A DNA stretch of 64,000 nucleotides from Paenibacillus profundus (GTDB lineage Bacteria > Bacillota > Bacilli > Paenibacillales > Paenibacillaceae). Positions 8,897 through 18,116 of this stretch are shown here, piece after piece; within the stretch, counting starts at the first letter, position 1; the number at the start of each line of letters is the position of its first letter. The translations under genes were made by a program, and so were the position numbers. The notes under the pieces are model-generated. The model was not told the DNA's origin and made no database searches. It worked only from the letters and a program-made list of their open reading frames with translations. Location of the stretch: assembly GCF_021369635.1 (NCBI RefSeq), contig NZ_JAJNBZ010000005.1:124001-188000 (forward strand), written 5' to 3'.

Positions 8897-10638
8897 GCAC
8901 TCACTTCTTCCTTCCGGATTTGAATCGTAATCTTCGTCCCCTCATGCACTGCGCTCTGCACGGCAAAGACCGGCGACTGGTACAGCAGGTTCAAGCGTTC
9001 CTTCGTATTGACCAGCCCGACCGCATTCGGCCGGACCGCTGCGGCATCGAAGCCTTTTCCGGTATCTTCGATTACAATCGAGAGCCATTGCTCGCCATCC
9101 ACCAGCTCCATCGCAGCATTCACCTGCAAGGCGGCTGGACGCCTGAGCGGTTCGATGCCATGAATGATCGCGTTCTCGACGAGCGGCTGAAGCAGCAGCT
9201 TCGGAATCGTATACTCGCCGACTTCCTCCTCATGCGCGATTCGGAATGTAAACTTGTCGCCGAATCGCATCTGCTGCAGCTCGCAATATCGCTGCAAAAA
9301 ATCGAATTCCTCACGAACGGTGCTCTTCGTCCTATCTTCTAATGTATAGCGCAGCATTCGGCTAAGCGATACGATGGCTTCCTCCAACACATCCCGCTTG
9401 TTCATGCGGTTCAAACCGATAAATCCATTCAACGTATTATAGAGAAAATGCGGCTGAATCTGCGACTGCAGCGCACGGTACTCCGCCTCTTTCAGCTGCA
9501 GCTTGCCGATATATTCTCGTATGACCATATCGCTAATCTGATCCGCCATCATGTTATAGGCAAGCGATAACTCATGTATCTCGCCTGAACCACTCTTCAC
9601 TTCAATGCGCGATTGCCAATCTCCGCGCCGGAAGCGATTCATAGCGGCCAGCAGCTTGTTATATGGATTGATAATCCAACGCGATAACAGGTTGAACAGC
9701 AGGAATGTCGCCACCACTCCGGCAATGGCGAACAATGCGCCGACGATATAGAACCAACGGATATTATTCATTAATTCCGTCTCGGACAGCAGCACGACGA
9801 TGCTCCATCCTGAACTGCTCATCTTCTTCGCGATTTTGACATACGAATCGTGCTCGCCTTTAACCACTTCACCAGCTTGGACAACTTGCAGTTGCATCTC
9901 TTCTGACAGATCGTGATTGGAGAAGATCAACTTATCGTCCTGATCATAGATGCTCACCACCGAAGAGACATCGAATTCGATATCCTTGACCAAATGATTA
10001 ATGATCGACAGATCCGCATCAGCCATCAGAACAGCAAGCGGTTGCCTTGAATCTGGATCCTGAATGAGCCGGGCTACCGAGAAGGCGTGCGACACGGCCG
10101 GATTCGTAACATAATCACGCGGATGCGGACTAATGAATACCGTTTTGCCATCGGCATCGTACGCTTTCTTATACCAAGCTTGATCCCGGAATGGGTAATT
10201 CTCTGTAATCTGTCCCCCTTGTGAGGAAGGGATCATATAAGTAGAACCGTCCAGCGGCAGCAGCACAATTCCAAGAATGTCGCTCCGCAGATTGCGCATC
10301 AAATTCGGCAAGCTGTTGCGCAGCGCGCGCTCCGACAGCAGCTTCGTATAATCGTCTACCTCGCTATAGCGTGAACTCGCTTTCAATTTCAGCGCGGTCA
10401 TAACTTCATCGCTCAAATAAGGCGTAATCGTAAGCCGTACCAAGTCGTCTAAATACGTCTCCATATTTTTCGACAGCGATTCCAAAATTGTCTCCGTCTG
10501 CATCGACGTCTTGTCCGTAATGACGTTATAAAAATAGGAGGGCATCACGTACACGATGACAATCATCGGAATCATCAAAACGATGAAGTACAGAACGAGC
10601 AGTTTAGAGCGCAGCGAGTGCAATTTCTGTAATGTCAT
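8893..10638 (-). CDS. Sensor histidine kinase (YesM type, His_kinase + HATPase)
   Basis: This is a 581-residue membrane sensor. One N-terminal membrane segment (about 13-33) is followed by a 250-residue extracellular Cache-like sensor, a second membrane segment near residue 290, HAMP, and then the QIQPHFLYNTLN phospho-acceptor motif of the YesM/LytS class. The C-terminal ATPase has the N box (LVENAIIHG) and G box (DTGKGF). It starts 42 bases after the permease stop and is coupled to the response regulator. The ligand could be free sugar or the importer's sugar-loaded lipoprotein. The ligand is inference only. Confidence 0.93.
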   Translation of the reverse strand: MTLQKLHSLRSKLLVLYFIVLMIPMIVIVYVMPSYFYNVITDKTSMQTETILESLSKNMETYLDDLVRLTITPYLSDEVMTALKLKASSRYSEVDDYTKLLSERALRNSLPNLMRNLRSDILGIVLLPLDGSTYMIPSSQGGQITENYPFRDQAWYKKAYDADGKTVFISPHPRDYVTNPAVSHAFSVARLIQDPDSRQPLAVLMADADLSIINHLVKDIEFDVSSVVSIYDQDDKLIFSNHDLSEEMQLQVVQAGEVVKGEHDSYVKIAKKMSSSGWSIVVLLSETELMNNIRWFYIVGALFAIAGVVATFLLFNLLSRWIINPYNKLLAAMNRFRRGDWQSRIEVKSGSGEIHELSLAYNMMADQISDMVIREYIGKLQLKEAEYRALQSQIQPHFLYNTLNGFIGLNRMNKRDVLEEAIVSLSRMLRYTLEDRTKSTVREEFDFLQRYCELQQMRFGDKFTFRIAHEEEVGEYTIPKLLLQPLVENAIIHGIEPLRRPAALQVNAAMELVDGEQWLSIVIEDTGKGFDAAAVRPNAVGLVNTKERLNLLYQSPVFAVQSAVHEGTKITIQIRKEEVSA

Positions 10639-10680
10639 GATGCCCTCCTACCGTTTAGTACGTAGTCAAAAGGCCGCTTT

Positions 10681-11502
10681 CTACCCTTTGACCGCGCCAG
10701 AAGACAAGCCGTGAATGAACTGCTTCTGCAGTGCCAAATAAACCAATGTTATCGGCAGCGCCCCCATAAGCGAGCCTGCGGCAACCCAACCGATATTGCT
10801 GTTATATTGTCCGAAAAATTTCGCCAATGATACAGTGATCGTCCGCACTTCGGTCTTTTCCAAGAAAAATACCGAGAATTGATAGTCATTCCAAATCGCA
10901 ACCCCCGCCAAAATAATAACGGTCGCCGTCACTGGCTTCAGCAGCGGCATAATGAGCCGGAAAAATAGTCCGATACGGCTGGATCCGTCGATCATGCCCG
11001 CTTCATCCAAATCTTTCGGTATCGTTCCGATGAACCCGGTATACAAAAATATCGTAATCGGCAAGTTGAACGTCACATGGATGAGAATAATTCCCCAGTA
11101 CGTATTGAGCGCTTGGATATCAACGTAGAAACGGTACAATGGCACCAGAATCGCCAACGGCGGCACGATGAGCACCGAGATGAACAACATATACATGAAT
11201 TTGTTCCACTTCGTCTGATGACGCGCTAATGGATAGGCAGCCAACGAGCCGATGACGACGACGAGAACCATCGCAACTCCTGTAATAATGGTATTATTAA
11301 TGAACGCTCTGCCGAGATTCGCTTCATTCCAAGCATTCACGAAGTTGTCGAGATACAAATACCCCGGAAATGCCCATTTGGAAGAAAGATCGTCCGTCGC
11401 CTTGAAAGAGCTGGTCAACAAAATATAAAACGGAATCGTATGAATCGCAACGAGCAAAATCGAACCGATTGCAATGAGCCATTTTTTGTACGCTTTCATC
11501 AT
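10681..11502 (-). CDS. Carbohydrate ABC transporter permease (MalG type)
   Basis: This 273-residue CUT1-class inner-membrane permease has six predicted membrane helices. The EAA loop ([23 protein letters not shown]) contacts the ATPase. The start ATG overlaps the preceding permease stop by 4 bases and has AAAGGAG 8 bases upstream. With the other permease and the lipoprotein it forms the importer. No ATPase gene is present here, as is common in bacilli, where a shared MsmX-like ATPase serves several CUT1 importers. Confidence 0.93.
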   Translation of the reverse strand: MMKAYKKWLIAIGSILLVAIHTIPFYILLTSSFKATDDLSSKWAFPGYLYLDNFVNAWNEANLGRAFINNTIITGVAMVLVVVIGSLAAYPLARHQTKWNKFMYMLFISVLIVPPLAILVPLYRFYVDIQALNTYWGIILIHVTFNLPITIFLYTGFIGTIPKDLDEAGMIDGSSRIGLFFRLIMPLLKPVTATVIILAGVAIWNDYQFSVFFLEKTEVRTITVSLAKFFGQYNSNIGWVAAGSLMGALPITLVYLALQKQFIHGLSSGAVKG

Positions 11503-12383
11503 TGCTGCATCTCCTTTCTCCGCAAGAAGTACAGCGCAGACATACTAATGACGGATATAATGACGAACATCAGGTTGCCGAGCGAAGCCGCATAACCCGC
11601 ATCTTGTCTAGAGAAATACAGATGATACATCAACGTGGACAGCGACGAAGACGCATACCCCGGTCCGCCGTTGGTCATGGCAATAATAACGTCGAACAGC
11701 TTCAACCCGCCGATCAGATTGAGCACCACGTTAATCGTGATGGATGGCGCGAGCAGCGGCAGTGTAATGTTGCGGAATTGCTTGAGTGACGATGCTCCGT
11801 CAATTTGCGCAGCTTCATAATACTCTTTTGAAATCGATTGCAAACCGGCCAAATAAATAACCATCGCAATCCCCATGTATTGGAACGTATTGACAAAAGT
11901 GATGATCCATACGTTTATATCCGCATTTGCTAATAAGTTAATCGGCTCGTCCTGGAACAATAGAACAATATCGTTCAGAGCGCCCCCGTTGTATTGGAAG
12001 AAGAAATACCAGATGTAGCCCATAATGAGCGGACTAATAATAACCGGTAAATATACGATAGTTCGGATAAGTCCTTTGGCCCGAATCGAGCGGTTCAAGT
12101 ATAAAGCGTACAACAGACCGAGCATATTTTGCAAAAAAGTGCTGCCCATACCGTAAATAAGCGTGTTTTTCATGACGTTAACAATCTGTGGATCAGAGAA
12201 CATCCGGCTGTAGTTGTCAAAGCCGATCCATCTGAAATCTTGAGAATACCCGTCCCAGTTCGTAAACGAAATCTGGATTCCCTTTATAAAGGGATAGAAC
12301 ACAAACACAGCAAACAGCGCTAGGGCGGGAATATAAAATAAATTCAAAACGCTGCCCGATGATAGCTTTCTCTTCGTATCCAT
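11499..12383 (-). CDS. Carbohydrate ABC transporter permease (MalF type)
   Basis: This 294-residue CUT1 permease has six predicted helices and an EAA loop ([22 protein letters not shown]). The N-terminus ([10 protein letters not shown]) lacks the extra helices of E. coli MalF, as usual in Gram-positives. It forms a heterodimer with the downstream permease. A 77-base gap with a hairpin separates it from the solute-binding lipoprotein gene, an arrangement that usually leaves more lipoprotein than permease. Confidence 0.93.
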   Translation of the reverse strand: MDTKRKLSSGSVLNLFYIPALALFAVFVFYPFIKGIQISFTNWDGYSQDFRWIGFDNYSRMFSDPQIVNVMKNTLIYGMGSTFLQNMLGLLYALYLNRSIRAKGLIRTIVYLPVIISPLIMGYIWYFFFQYNGGALNDIVLLFQDEPINLLANADINVWIITFVNTFQYMGIAMVIYLAGLQSISKEYYEAAQIDGASSLKQFRNITLPLLAPSITINVVLNLIGGLKLFDVIIAMTNGGPGYASSSLSTLMYHLYFSRQDAGYAASLGNLMFVIISVISMSALYFLRRKEMQQ

Positions 12384-12412
12384 CGTTACCTCACTCCTGA
12401 CCTCTAATGGAG

Positions 12413-12443
12413 AGAGGGCTTGCTCGGATGAACAACGCCCTCT
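12413..12443 (-). terminator. Intercistronic hairpin between lipoprotein and permease genes
   Basis: AGAGGGC and GCCCTCT pair as a 7-bp stem around a 17-base loop that can extend the helix. There is no T-run, so partial termination or protection of the upstream message is more likely than full termination. It would favour expression of the binding protein over the permeases. Confidence 0.45.
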
Positions 12444-12460
12444 TCACATAAGCTTGTCGT

Positions 12461-13747
12461 CTATCTATTTCTCAGACGTTCTACTTCTTGCTTCATTACT
12501 TCGGAATATTTCTCCGGCGTGGTACGTCCCGCCAAGAGCTCTGTACCTTGCTTGCACAATACATCCCACATTCCACTCGGCAAAAAGACGCGGTCGAAGT
12601 AAGGGAATACACGAACATCTTTGTATTGCTCATAGAAAGGAGAGAATTCGTGCTGCGCTTCAACGCCGTTGAGTCCCGGAGGAAGCATCGTGACGTTGGC
12701 GATTTTGCTCATGTTCTCTGGCTTGGCAAAGAATGCGAGGAACTTTTTCGCTTGCTCCATTTTTTCGGAGTCTTTCCATATCCCCATCGTAAAGCGCTCG
12801 CCGCCTGAGAAGCTTGGCTCATCGCCAGCAATCAGCGCAGGCACAGGCATGTAGCCGATTTTCATGTCTTTATTGATTTTGCGCACTTCTTCCGCAAAAC
12901 TTGGGTTAACCATAACGAATGCTACTTTTCCCTCTGCAAACTGACGGGAAGCATCGCTGTATTTTGCAGTGATGACATCTTTGTTGATGTAGCCTTTTTC
13001 GTGCATCTCTTGAAACTTCTCAGGCAGTGGCGTCCACTTCGTCCAATCGAACGTTCCGTCCAGAAGCGCATCTTTCTCATTGTTCTCCGGGCTGATGAGC
13101 AGCGGTGTCGCCATCAGATCGAAGTATTGGCCGATCGTCCAATCGTCGATGCCGGAGAAGTGGAACGGAACCGTCTCGCCGTTCGTTTCTTTCACAATCT
13201 TATCGGCTGCCGCCATCAATTCGTCAAATGTCTTTGGAACCGGGATATTCAATTTTTCAAGCAGATCGGCATTGTAGGTGAACCCGTCTTTCGCTTCGCT
13301 CAACACGAGTGCGTATACTTTGCCATCTTTGTCAGTGACAACATCTTTGATGGTGTCCGTTAATTGAGGAACCCACGCTTCATCACGCAAATCCGCCAAG
13401 TAATTGCCATAGCGCACCTGCGCCCAGCCATGTGTATCGAAGACGTCCGGCATTTCGTTCGCTGCCATCTTTACTTTCAAGATGTTATCATGCTCAGAGC
13501 CCGGGAACTGCAGGTCGACGTCAATATCTGGATTTTCTTGCTTGAACGCCTCCACGATATCTTTGTACACTCTTTGAACAACCGGATCATTCACACTGCT
13601 GTCGACAGTTATTCTTGACGCGGCCGAACTACTTTTCTTCGTTTGATCGGTATCTATCTTCGTATCTCCCGATCTGCTGGAACATCCAGCTAGCAGCAGG
13701 ATTGCTGCCAATGCTACGGTTACCCCTTTAATGAATCGCGTTTTCAT
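12461..13747 (-). CDS. Sugar-binding lipoprotein of an ABC importer (extracellular solute-binding protein family 1)
   Basis: This 428-residue lipoprotein has a type II signal (MKTRFIKGVTVALAAILLLA) and lipobox Cys22. The rest fits family 1 binding proteins, with a Trp-rich C-terminal sugar-binding lobe. The start ATG at 13747 is chosen because AGGAGG lies 8 bases upstream; an in-frame codon 12 positions earlier would destroy the signal peptide. It is the first gene of a probable operon with two permeases, sensor kinase, response regulator and alpha-galactosidase. A perfect cre match sits just upstream, so carbon catabolite repression is likely. Alpha-galactoside import is suggested by context only. 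Confidence 0.92.
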   Translation of the reverse strand: MKTRFIKGVTVALAAILLLAGCSSRSGDTKIDTDQTKKSSSAASRITVDSSVNDPVVQRVYKDIVEAFKQENPDIDVDLQFPGSEHDNILKVKMAANEMPDVFDTHGWAQVRYGNYLADLRDEAWVPQLTDTIKDVVTDKDGKVYALVLSEAKDGFTYNADLLEKLNIPVPKTFDELMAAADKIVKETNGETVPFHFSGIDDWTIGQYFDLMATPLLISPENNEKDALLDGTFDWTKWTPLPEKFQEMHEKGYINKDVITAKYSDASRQFAEGKVAFVMVNPSFAEEVRKINKDMKIGYMPVPALIAGDEPSFSGGERFTMGIWKDSEKMEQAKKFLAFFAKPENMSKIANVTMLPPGLNGVEAQHEFSPFYEQYKDVRVFPYFDRVFLPSGMWDVLCKQGTELLAGRTTPEKYSEVMKQEVERLRNR

Positions 13748-13765
13748 TGGTTTGGACCTCCTAGT

Positions 13766-13779
13766 TGTAAGCGTTGTCA
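13766..13779. promoter_or_regulatory. CcpA cre site before the sugar importer operon
   Basis: TGTAAGCGTTGTCA matches every fixed position of the cre consensus TGWNANCGNTNWCA. It is 19 bases upstream of the lipoprotein start codon and just ahead of its ribosome binding site. Binding there would block the promoter or act as a roadblock during growth on preferred sugars. Confidence 0.7.
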
Positions 13780-13825
13780 CCATTTTATCAAGCTATTCAC
13801 ATGCAAGATACGACCTAATCTACGA

Positions 13826-13839
13826 TGAAAGCGCTCTTT
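13826..13839. promoter_or_regulatory. Second, weaker cre-like site
   Basis: TGAAAGCGCTCTTT matches the cre consensus except for the last two positions. It lies 47 bases upstream of the first cre, a spacing seen where two CcpA dimers act together. Apart from these sites, the gap 13840-14072 holds no gene or clear promoter that I can identify. Confidence 0.4.
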
Positions 13840-14072
13840 TTTAATCTGCGCGGCAATTGAGTCTCTCTCATGGCTGACTTCTGCCAAGTTATTCACCCCA
13901 GTGACACGCTAACAAATGACGGATTATCGACGTGTCAGCAGACATGCCAGAGCCGAAGCCGATGCCTCAGCAGTTCTCTGGTCGTCGTGCCGAACTTTGA
14001 AAAATATGACTTCGCCTTCCGATTCAGTCGTTCCTTCAAGTCGTTACCATCACGAATGTATTCAGTTAAAAC

Positions 14073-14107
14073 ATCAAAAACGCATTCGTCAGGGACGAAT
14101 GCGTTTT
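14073..14107 (-). terminator. Rho-independent terminator after ypjB
   Basis: A perfect stem AAAACGCATTCGTC / GACGAATGCGTTTT with a 3-base loop runs into a short T-tract on the minus strand, 18 bases past the ypjB stop. It separates the respiratory block from the sugar island. Confidence 0.85.
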
Positions 14108-14125
14108 GGCCTTCTTTTATCCTGC

Positions 14126-14953
14126 TCATTTTCTGAAACGACCAGGACGAATCACATCCTGCTCATAGCGATACTTCTGAAAGGCAACGTAGGTTAATGT
14201 CAAGCAGACGATAAATGCGAGCATGAACGTCCACTGCATTGGCAGCGAATCATTCTGCAATGGTCCTAACGCAGGTTCTTCCTTCGACTTGCCGAACAAT
14301 TGGCTTAACAGCACATCTCCATACTTATTCAGCGCTTGATTCACTTCTGCCGTTCGAATCTCACCTTGCACGCCCCGCTGAACGAGCTGAACGATGGACT
14401 CCATTATTTCTATCGACTGTGGATTGCGTTGAATGATGGCGGCCGCTCTTATCCGGTCTATATGCTCCAGCCATTGGTTTGCCCTGATCTGCCAATCTTC
14501 TTTTCGTTCCGCTTGCATAAGACGACTCATATCATCACGCAGCACCTGCTCATACTGCAGCCACATTGCTTGCTTCGGATGGGTTAACGCATCCGTAGCC
14601 AAGCGCAGGCGCGCCGTTACGTGCATTAGCTTCGGTTCATTGATTTCAACGGCGGGCAGGGCTCGCTTTACCTGCACAATCGCATCGCTCAAAGCTCGTA
14701 CACCCTCAACACCCGTCACACCCGTGAACGAAGTCTCTGTCATCAACTTACCCATCTCTGTCACTTTGTGCTGTGCCTTTTCCCACTCTCCGGCGACGAC
14801 AAAACGGTATAGTTCCTCCGCTTGTTTGTCCAACATACGCCAATTCGCGCCAGGCCCTGTATCCAGCTTTTCGCCGGTCAACGCCACAGCTGCAGGTGCA
14901 TAAGCAAACAAGCATAATCCGAAAATTCCGAACATGACGATGAGCGCACGCAT
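14126..14953 (-). CDS. ypjB: Sporulation protein YpjB
   Basis: This 275-residue protein of the YpjB family is expressed during sporulation in B. subtilis, with molecular role unknown. An N-terminal hydrophobic segment (about 3-21) acts as signal or anchor, the middle is helical, and a C-terminal membrane helix (about 237-257) precedes a basic tail ending RPGRFRK. The start ATG at 14953 (MRALIV) has GGAGGG 6 bases upstream; an ATG two codons earlier would abut the binding site. It follows ypjA with a 62-base gap, as in B. subtilis, and ends at a strong terminator. Confidence 0.85.
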   Translation of the reverse strand: MRALIVMFGIFGLCLFAYAPAAVALTGEKLDTGPGANWRMLDKQAEELYRFVVAGEWEKAQHKVTEMGKLMTETSFTGVTGVEGVRALSDAIVQVKRALPAVEINEPKLMHVTARLRLATDALTHPKQAMWLQYEQVLRDDMSRLMQAERKEDWQIRANQWLEHIDRIRAAAIIQRNPQSIEIMESIVQLVQRGVQGEIRTAEVNQALNKYGDVLLSQLFGKSKEEPALGPLQNDSLPMQWTFMLAFIVCLTLTYVAFQKYRYEQDVIRPGRFRK

Positions 14954-15015
14954 GTACATCCCTCCCTCATCATCGTATGGGGAGATGTCCACATTTAGAA
15001 CAAGCATCTATCGTT

Positions 15016-15669
15016 CTACTTCATATGTAAGCTAGCACTTCTTCCTCTCGCTTGACGCATCGTTACCCAAGCGAGCAAGACGCTCATTCCGGTCAATATG
15101 AACGTGAACAGGCAGACGACAAGTATATCATCCTGTAAAGTGCTCGGCAGCCAAGGGTAAATTCCCGCGCTATAATCCACCGTGTCATTGAGCCATGTCC
15201 AACAAGCCGCAATCGTCAGACTTGCACTGCCGTAGCTAAATAAGCGCACATACAACAGCGCTTCAACGGCCATGGCCAAATGAGAGCCGATAAGCATCCA
15301 ATCCTGCCATATCATCGGCGACCCTTTATAGGCTCCCGCGACAATCATCGCACATGCCCATACCCCATATTTTATCGAGGTGACAACGGCAAGCGCTTCG
15401 ATTATATTTTTCACGACCGTCCCCCATGTGGAACGCGGACGCGGACAGATCAGCAACATCCCGATGCTGATGGTAAAAAACAAGCTTGCTGTCGGGCTAT
15501 CCGGCACGAAGACGATTTGCCAGAACGGATGATGCTCCCACGTATAGATGAGCTGACTTTTGTACCAATAGTACCCGTAAATCGTTCCCAGCAGGTTGCA
15601 CCAGAACAGCAATCCCAGCACCCAGCGGCGCGATAAAAAGCTGCGGCTTATTAACGAAAGCGGCTTCAT
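15016..15669 (-). CDS. ypjA: DUF1405 membrane protein YpjA
   Basis: This 217-residue protein has about six predicted membrane helices and no charged catalytic motif. The match is to the YpjA/DUF1405 family, always found next to qcrC and ypjB in bacilli. Function is unknown. The start ATG at 15669 (MKPLSLIS) has GAAGGGA a few bases upstream. A terminator after qcrC separates it from the qcr genes, so it may have its own promoter, which I could not identify. Confidence 0.82.
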   Translation of the reverse strand: MKPLSLISRSFLSRRWVLGLLFWCNLLGTIYGYYWYKSQLIYTWEHHPFWQIVFVPDSPTASLFFTISIGMLLICPRPRSTWGTVVKNIIEALAVVTSIKYGVWACAMIVAGAYKGSPMIWQDWMLIGSHLAMAVEALLYVRLFSYGSASLTIAACWTWLNDTVDYSAGIYPWLPSTLQDDILVVCLFTFILTGMSVLLAWVTMRQARGRSASLHMK

Positions 15670-15771
15670 GCATTCCCTTCTTTCCCACATGCAATCGTAT
15701 AGCGGCAACGTTCACCCGCCTTTTCACGTACTGCATGTAATTTTTCAACACGATCAGAAATGGTTCACGAT

Positions 15772-15807
15772 CAGAAACAAAACCTGACCGCTCATGCAGT
15801 CAGGTTT
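15772..15807 (-). terminator. Terminator of the qcrABC operon
   Basis: AAACCTGAC / GTCAGGTTT forms a 9-bp stem with a 10-base loop, followed on the minus strand by TGTTTCTG. It begins 16 bases past the qcrC stop. Confidence 0.75.
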
Positions 15808-15823
15808 CTCTTTCATCCTTATT

Positions 15824-16699
15824 TTACTGTGCTGCTTTCTGTTTCGCAAGCCAATCCGCGATATGCTCGATATCTTCGTCATTAAGACCTTGTGCCTTGG
15901 CGCTATCCACCATTGGCGGCATGTTTCCTTTGCCGTTCTTAATGACGTCCAAGACTTGGTCTTTATTCATCGTATCCCCGATACCTAGCAAGGCAGGACC
16001 AGAAGCACCTTTCATATCAGTGGCGTGACATGCAAGACAACCGGCCTTTTTCATGTTGGCGAAGGCAGGATCGTCTTTATCGACGATCGCAATTGATTTG
16101 TTCGGCTTCGGCTGACCGGCTGGCTTGCCAGCCAGTGCCGCTTCACGAGCTTTCTCTTCCCGTTCGATATGCTCTGGTGTAATGTTCAGTTCTGCAATCT
16201 CATGCTTGTAGCCATCCCACGCGGTCTTGGTCAGATAGACGCAAGAGAGCAAAGAAAGAATCATTAACGATGATGCGATCGGTCGGCGGTAGAAGCGGCG
16301 CTCCTTGCCCGTATCCAAGAATGGAGCGAGCAGCAATCCCCCGAATGCTAAGCCTGGAATCAAAACCGTACCAATGACGACGTAGCTTCCCGCTGCGTAC
16401 GGATACTTCAGAAATTGATACAGGAACAAGAAATACCAGTCCGGAATCGGTACGAATCCGGTATTGTTAGGGTTCGCCGGATAGCCGAGCGGTGCCGGTT
16501 CGGATATAGTCAGTACGAAGATCGCGACCAACGCGACGCAGCCGACCATCCATTCTTTTAACAGAAAGTTCGGAATGAACGCCTCTGACTTGCCCGGATA
16601 GGATGAATAATCCAACGGCGTAATATCATTCACTTTCTGCTTGACGCGAGAGTCTCCGACATATACAACTTTTTCATCTTTTGATTTTCCGTGTGCCAT
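15824..16699 (-). CDS. qcrC: Menaquinol:cytochrome c reductase cytochrome b/c subunit
   Basis: This 291-residue subunit of the bc complex fuses a subunit-IV-like part to a cytochrome c. Three membrane helices lie at about 50-70, 105-127 and 140-158. PDWY (86-89) corresponds to the quinol-site PEWY motif. The C-terminal half faces the outside and carries the haem c site CLACH (221-225) with a downstream Met ligand candidate (GNMPPM). It is the last gene of qcrA-qcrB-qcrC and sits 16 bases after qcrB. It passes electrons from menaquinol to cytochrome c. Confidence 0.97.
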   Translation of the reverse strand: MAHGKSKDEKVVYVGDSRVKQKVNDITPLDYSSYPGKSEAFIPNFLLKEWMVGCVALVAIFVLTISEPAPLGYPANPNNTGFVPIPDWYFLFLYQFLKYPYAAGSYVVIGTVLIPGLAFGGLLLAPFLDTGKERRFYRRPIASSLMILSLLSCVYLTKTAWDGYKHEIAELNITPEHIEREEKAREAALAGKPAGQPKPNKSIAIVDKDDPAFANMKKAGCLACHATDMKGASGPALLGIGDTMNKDQVLDVIKNGKGNMPPMVDSAKAQGLNDEDIEHIADWLAKQKAAQ

Positions 16700-16715
16700 C
16701 TCGATTCCTCCTCTC

Positions 16716-17387
16716 TTATAGCGGTCCCGAAATGCCTTGGCGGCGAATCATAAAGAAGTGAGCGCCCAACAAGGCCAGCAGAGCCCCCGGCAAGAAGAAG
16801 ACGTGAATCGCAAAGAAACGAGTCAACGTTTGCGCGCCGACAACCGTACCGCCCTGCAGCAGTTCTTTCAAATACGGTCCGATGTAAGGAACGGTATCCG
16901 CAATCTCCATACTGACTTTCGTAGCAAAGTAACCTTTGTTGTCCCAAGGCAACAAATACCCTGTGAACCCAAGACCAAGCATGACGAAGAAAATCAACAT
17001 GCCTACAACCCAGTTCATTTCACGAGGAGCCTTATATGAACCGGTGAAAAATACCCGTAGCGTATGTAAGAGCATCATAACGATAACTAGACTGGCTCCC
17101 CAATGGTGCATGCCGCGAACAATCTGGCCGAAGGCCACTTTCGTTTGCAAATATTCGACGCTGTAATACGCATTCACGATGTCCGGCACATAATACATTG
17201 TTAAGAACATTCCGGACAAAATCTGAATAACGGTAATAAAGAACGTCAAACCGCCGAAACAGTACACGAATGCGGAAAAATGATGCGCGGGGTTTACGTG
17301 CTCCGGCACTTCATGATCCGCCACGTCGCGCCACATCGGCGTGATATCCAGACGTTCGTCAATCCAGCTGTACACTCCTTTAAACAT
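16716..17387 (-). CDS. qcrB: Menaquinol:cytochrome c reductase cytochrome b subunit
   Basis: This 223-residue b6-type cytochrome b has four membrane helices and haem-ligand His residues in RGMHHWG, LLHTLRV, AIHVFFLP and LGAHFFMI. The length and the split from subunit IV match the Bacillus b6c-type complex. It forms the quinol-oxidising core with QcrA and QcrC. It starts 19 bases after qcrA. Confidence 0.97.
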   Translation of the reverse strand: MFKGVYSWIDERLDITPMWRDVADHEVPEHVNPAHHFSAFVYCFGGLTFFITVIQILSGMFLTMYYVPDIVNAYYSVEYLQTKVAFGQIVRGMHHWGASLVIVMMLLHTLRVFFTGSYKAPREMNWVVGMLIFFVMLGLGFTGYLLPWDNKGYFATKVSMEIADTVPYIGPYLKELLQGGTVVGAQTLTRFFAIHVFFLPGALLALLGAHFFMIRRQGISGPL

Positions 17388-17406
17388 CTGTTATTACGCC
17401 TCCTTG

Positions 17407-17943
17407 TTACTGCACATGTTGGTTCGGTATGATGTCACCTAAGTATACAAAGCCGTTTTCCACTTTGACTTTGTATTCGTCGAGCGGTGCACGAGCAACA
17501 GCGAGTTGTTTGCCTTCTCTCGTATAGTGCGCGCCGTGGCACGGGCAGAAGTACTGGTCCTTGAACTTCGCATTGTTGTTCCAGTCTACCGTACAGCCCA
17601 AGTGCTTGCATATCGGAGATAGCGCAAAGATATTGCCTTGCTGATCTTTGCTGACCCAGGCGACAAGCGTCGGCTTGCTCTCATACCAGCCGTCAATCTG
17701 TGTAATTTCGAAACTAAATTCTTGCGGTTCATTCGTAACTTTGTTCGCTTCCACTACTTTGATGTATTTACCTTCTGTCTTTTTCTGTAGAAGTGGATCG
17801 ACGGCAAACCGAACCATCGGAATCGCAGGACCGACGAACATGAATGCGCTTGCGCCACCCAATGTGTAAGTAAGAAATTGTCGACGCGACATTTCTTTGC
17901 CCGGCTTTTGAGGTGTTTGCTCATTATTGTGCGGTTTACTCAT
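17407..17943 (-). CDS. qcrA: Menaquinol:cytochrome c reductase Rieske iron-sulfur subunit
   Basis: This 178-residue Rieske protein has an N-terminal SRRQF motif before the single membrane anchor, which looks Tat-like. The 2Fe-2S ligands are in CKHLGC (112-117) and CPCHGAHY (133-140). The ATG at 17943 is the best start (GGGGG 11 bases upstream); a longer frame to 18000 lacks a binding site and would misplace the N-terminus. It is first in the qcr operon, behind a near-consensus promoter. Confidence 0.96.
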   Translation of the reverse strand: MSKPHNNEQTPQKPGKEMSRRQFLTYTLGGASAFMFVGPAIPMVRFAVDPLLQKKTEGKYIKVVEANKVTNEPQEFSFEITQIDGWYESKPTLVAWVSKDQQGNIFALSPICKHLGCTVDWNNNAKFKDQYFCPCHGAHYTREGKQLAVARAPLDEYKVKVENGFVYLGDIIPNQHVQ

Positions 17944-18020
17944 ATACTGTCTTACCCCCTTTACCCAACCGTTCTGGCAAGTTGCTATGACGATAATCAC
18001 ATTCTAACTAGGACATCACT

Positions 18021-18049
18021 ATAATATCCCAGCCCCATGAAAGCGTCAA
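18021..18049 (-). promoter_or_regulatory. Sigma-A promoter of qcrABC
   Basis: TTGACG (18049-18044), 17 bases, then TATTAT (18026-18021) on the minus strand. The predicted transcript start near 18014 gives a 5' leader of about 70 bases before qcrA. Confidence 0.8.
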
Positions 18050-18116
18050 GAATTTACCAGTCGAATTGCCTTGACATACACATTTTACCTTATGAATTGT
18101 TTATATTTTGTCACAA

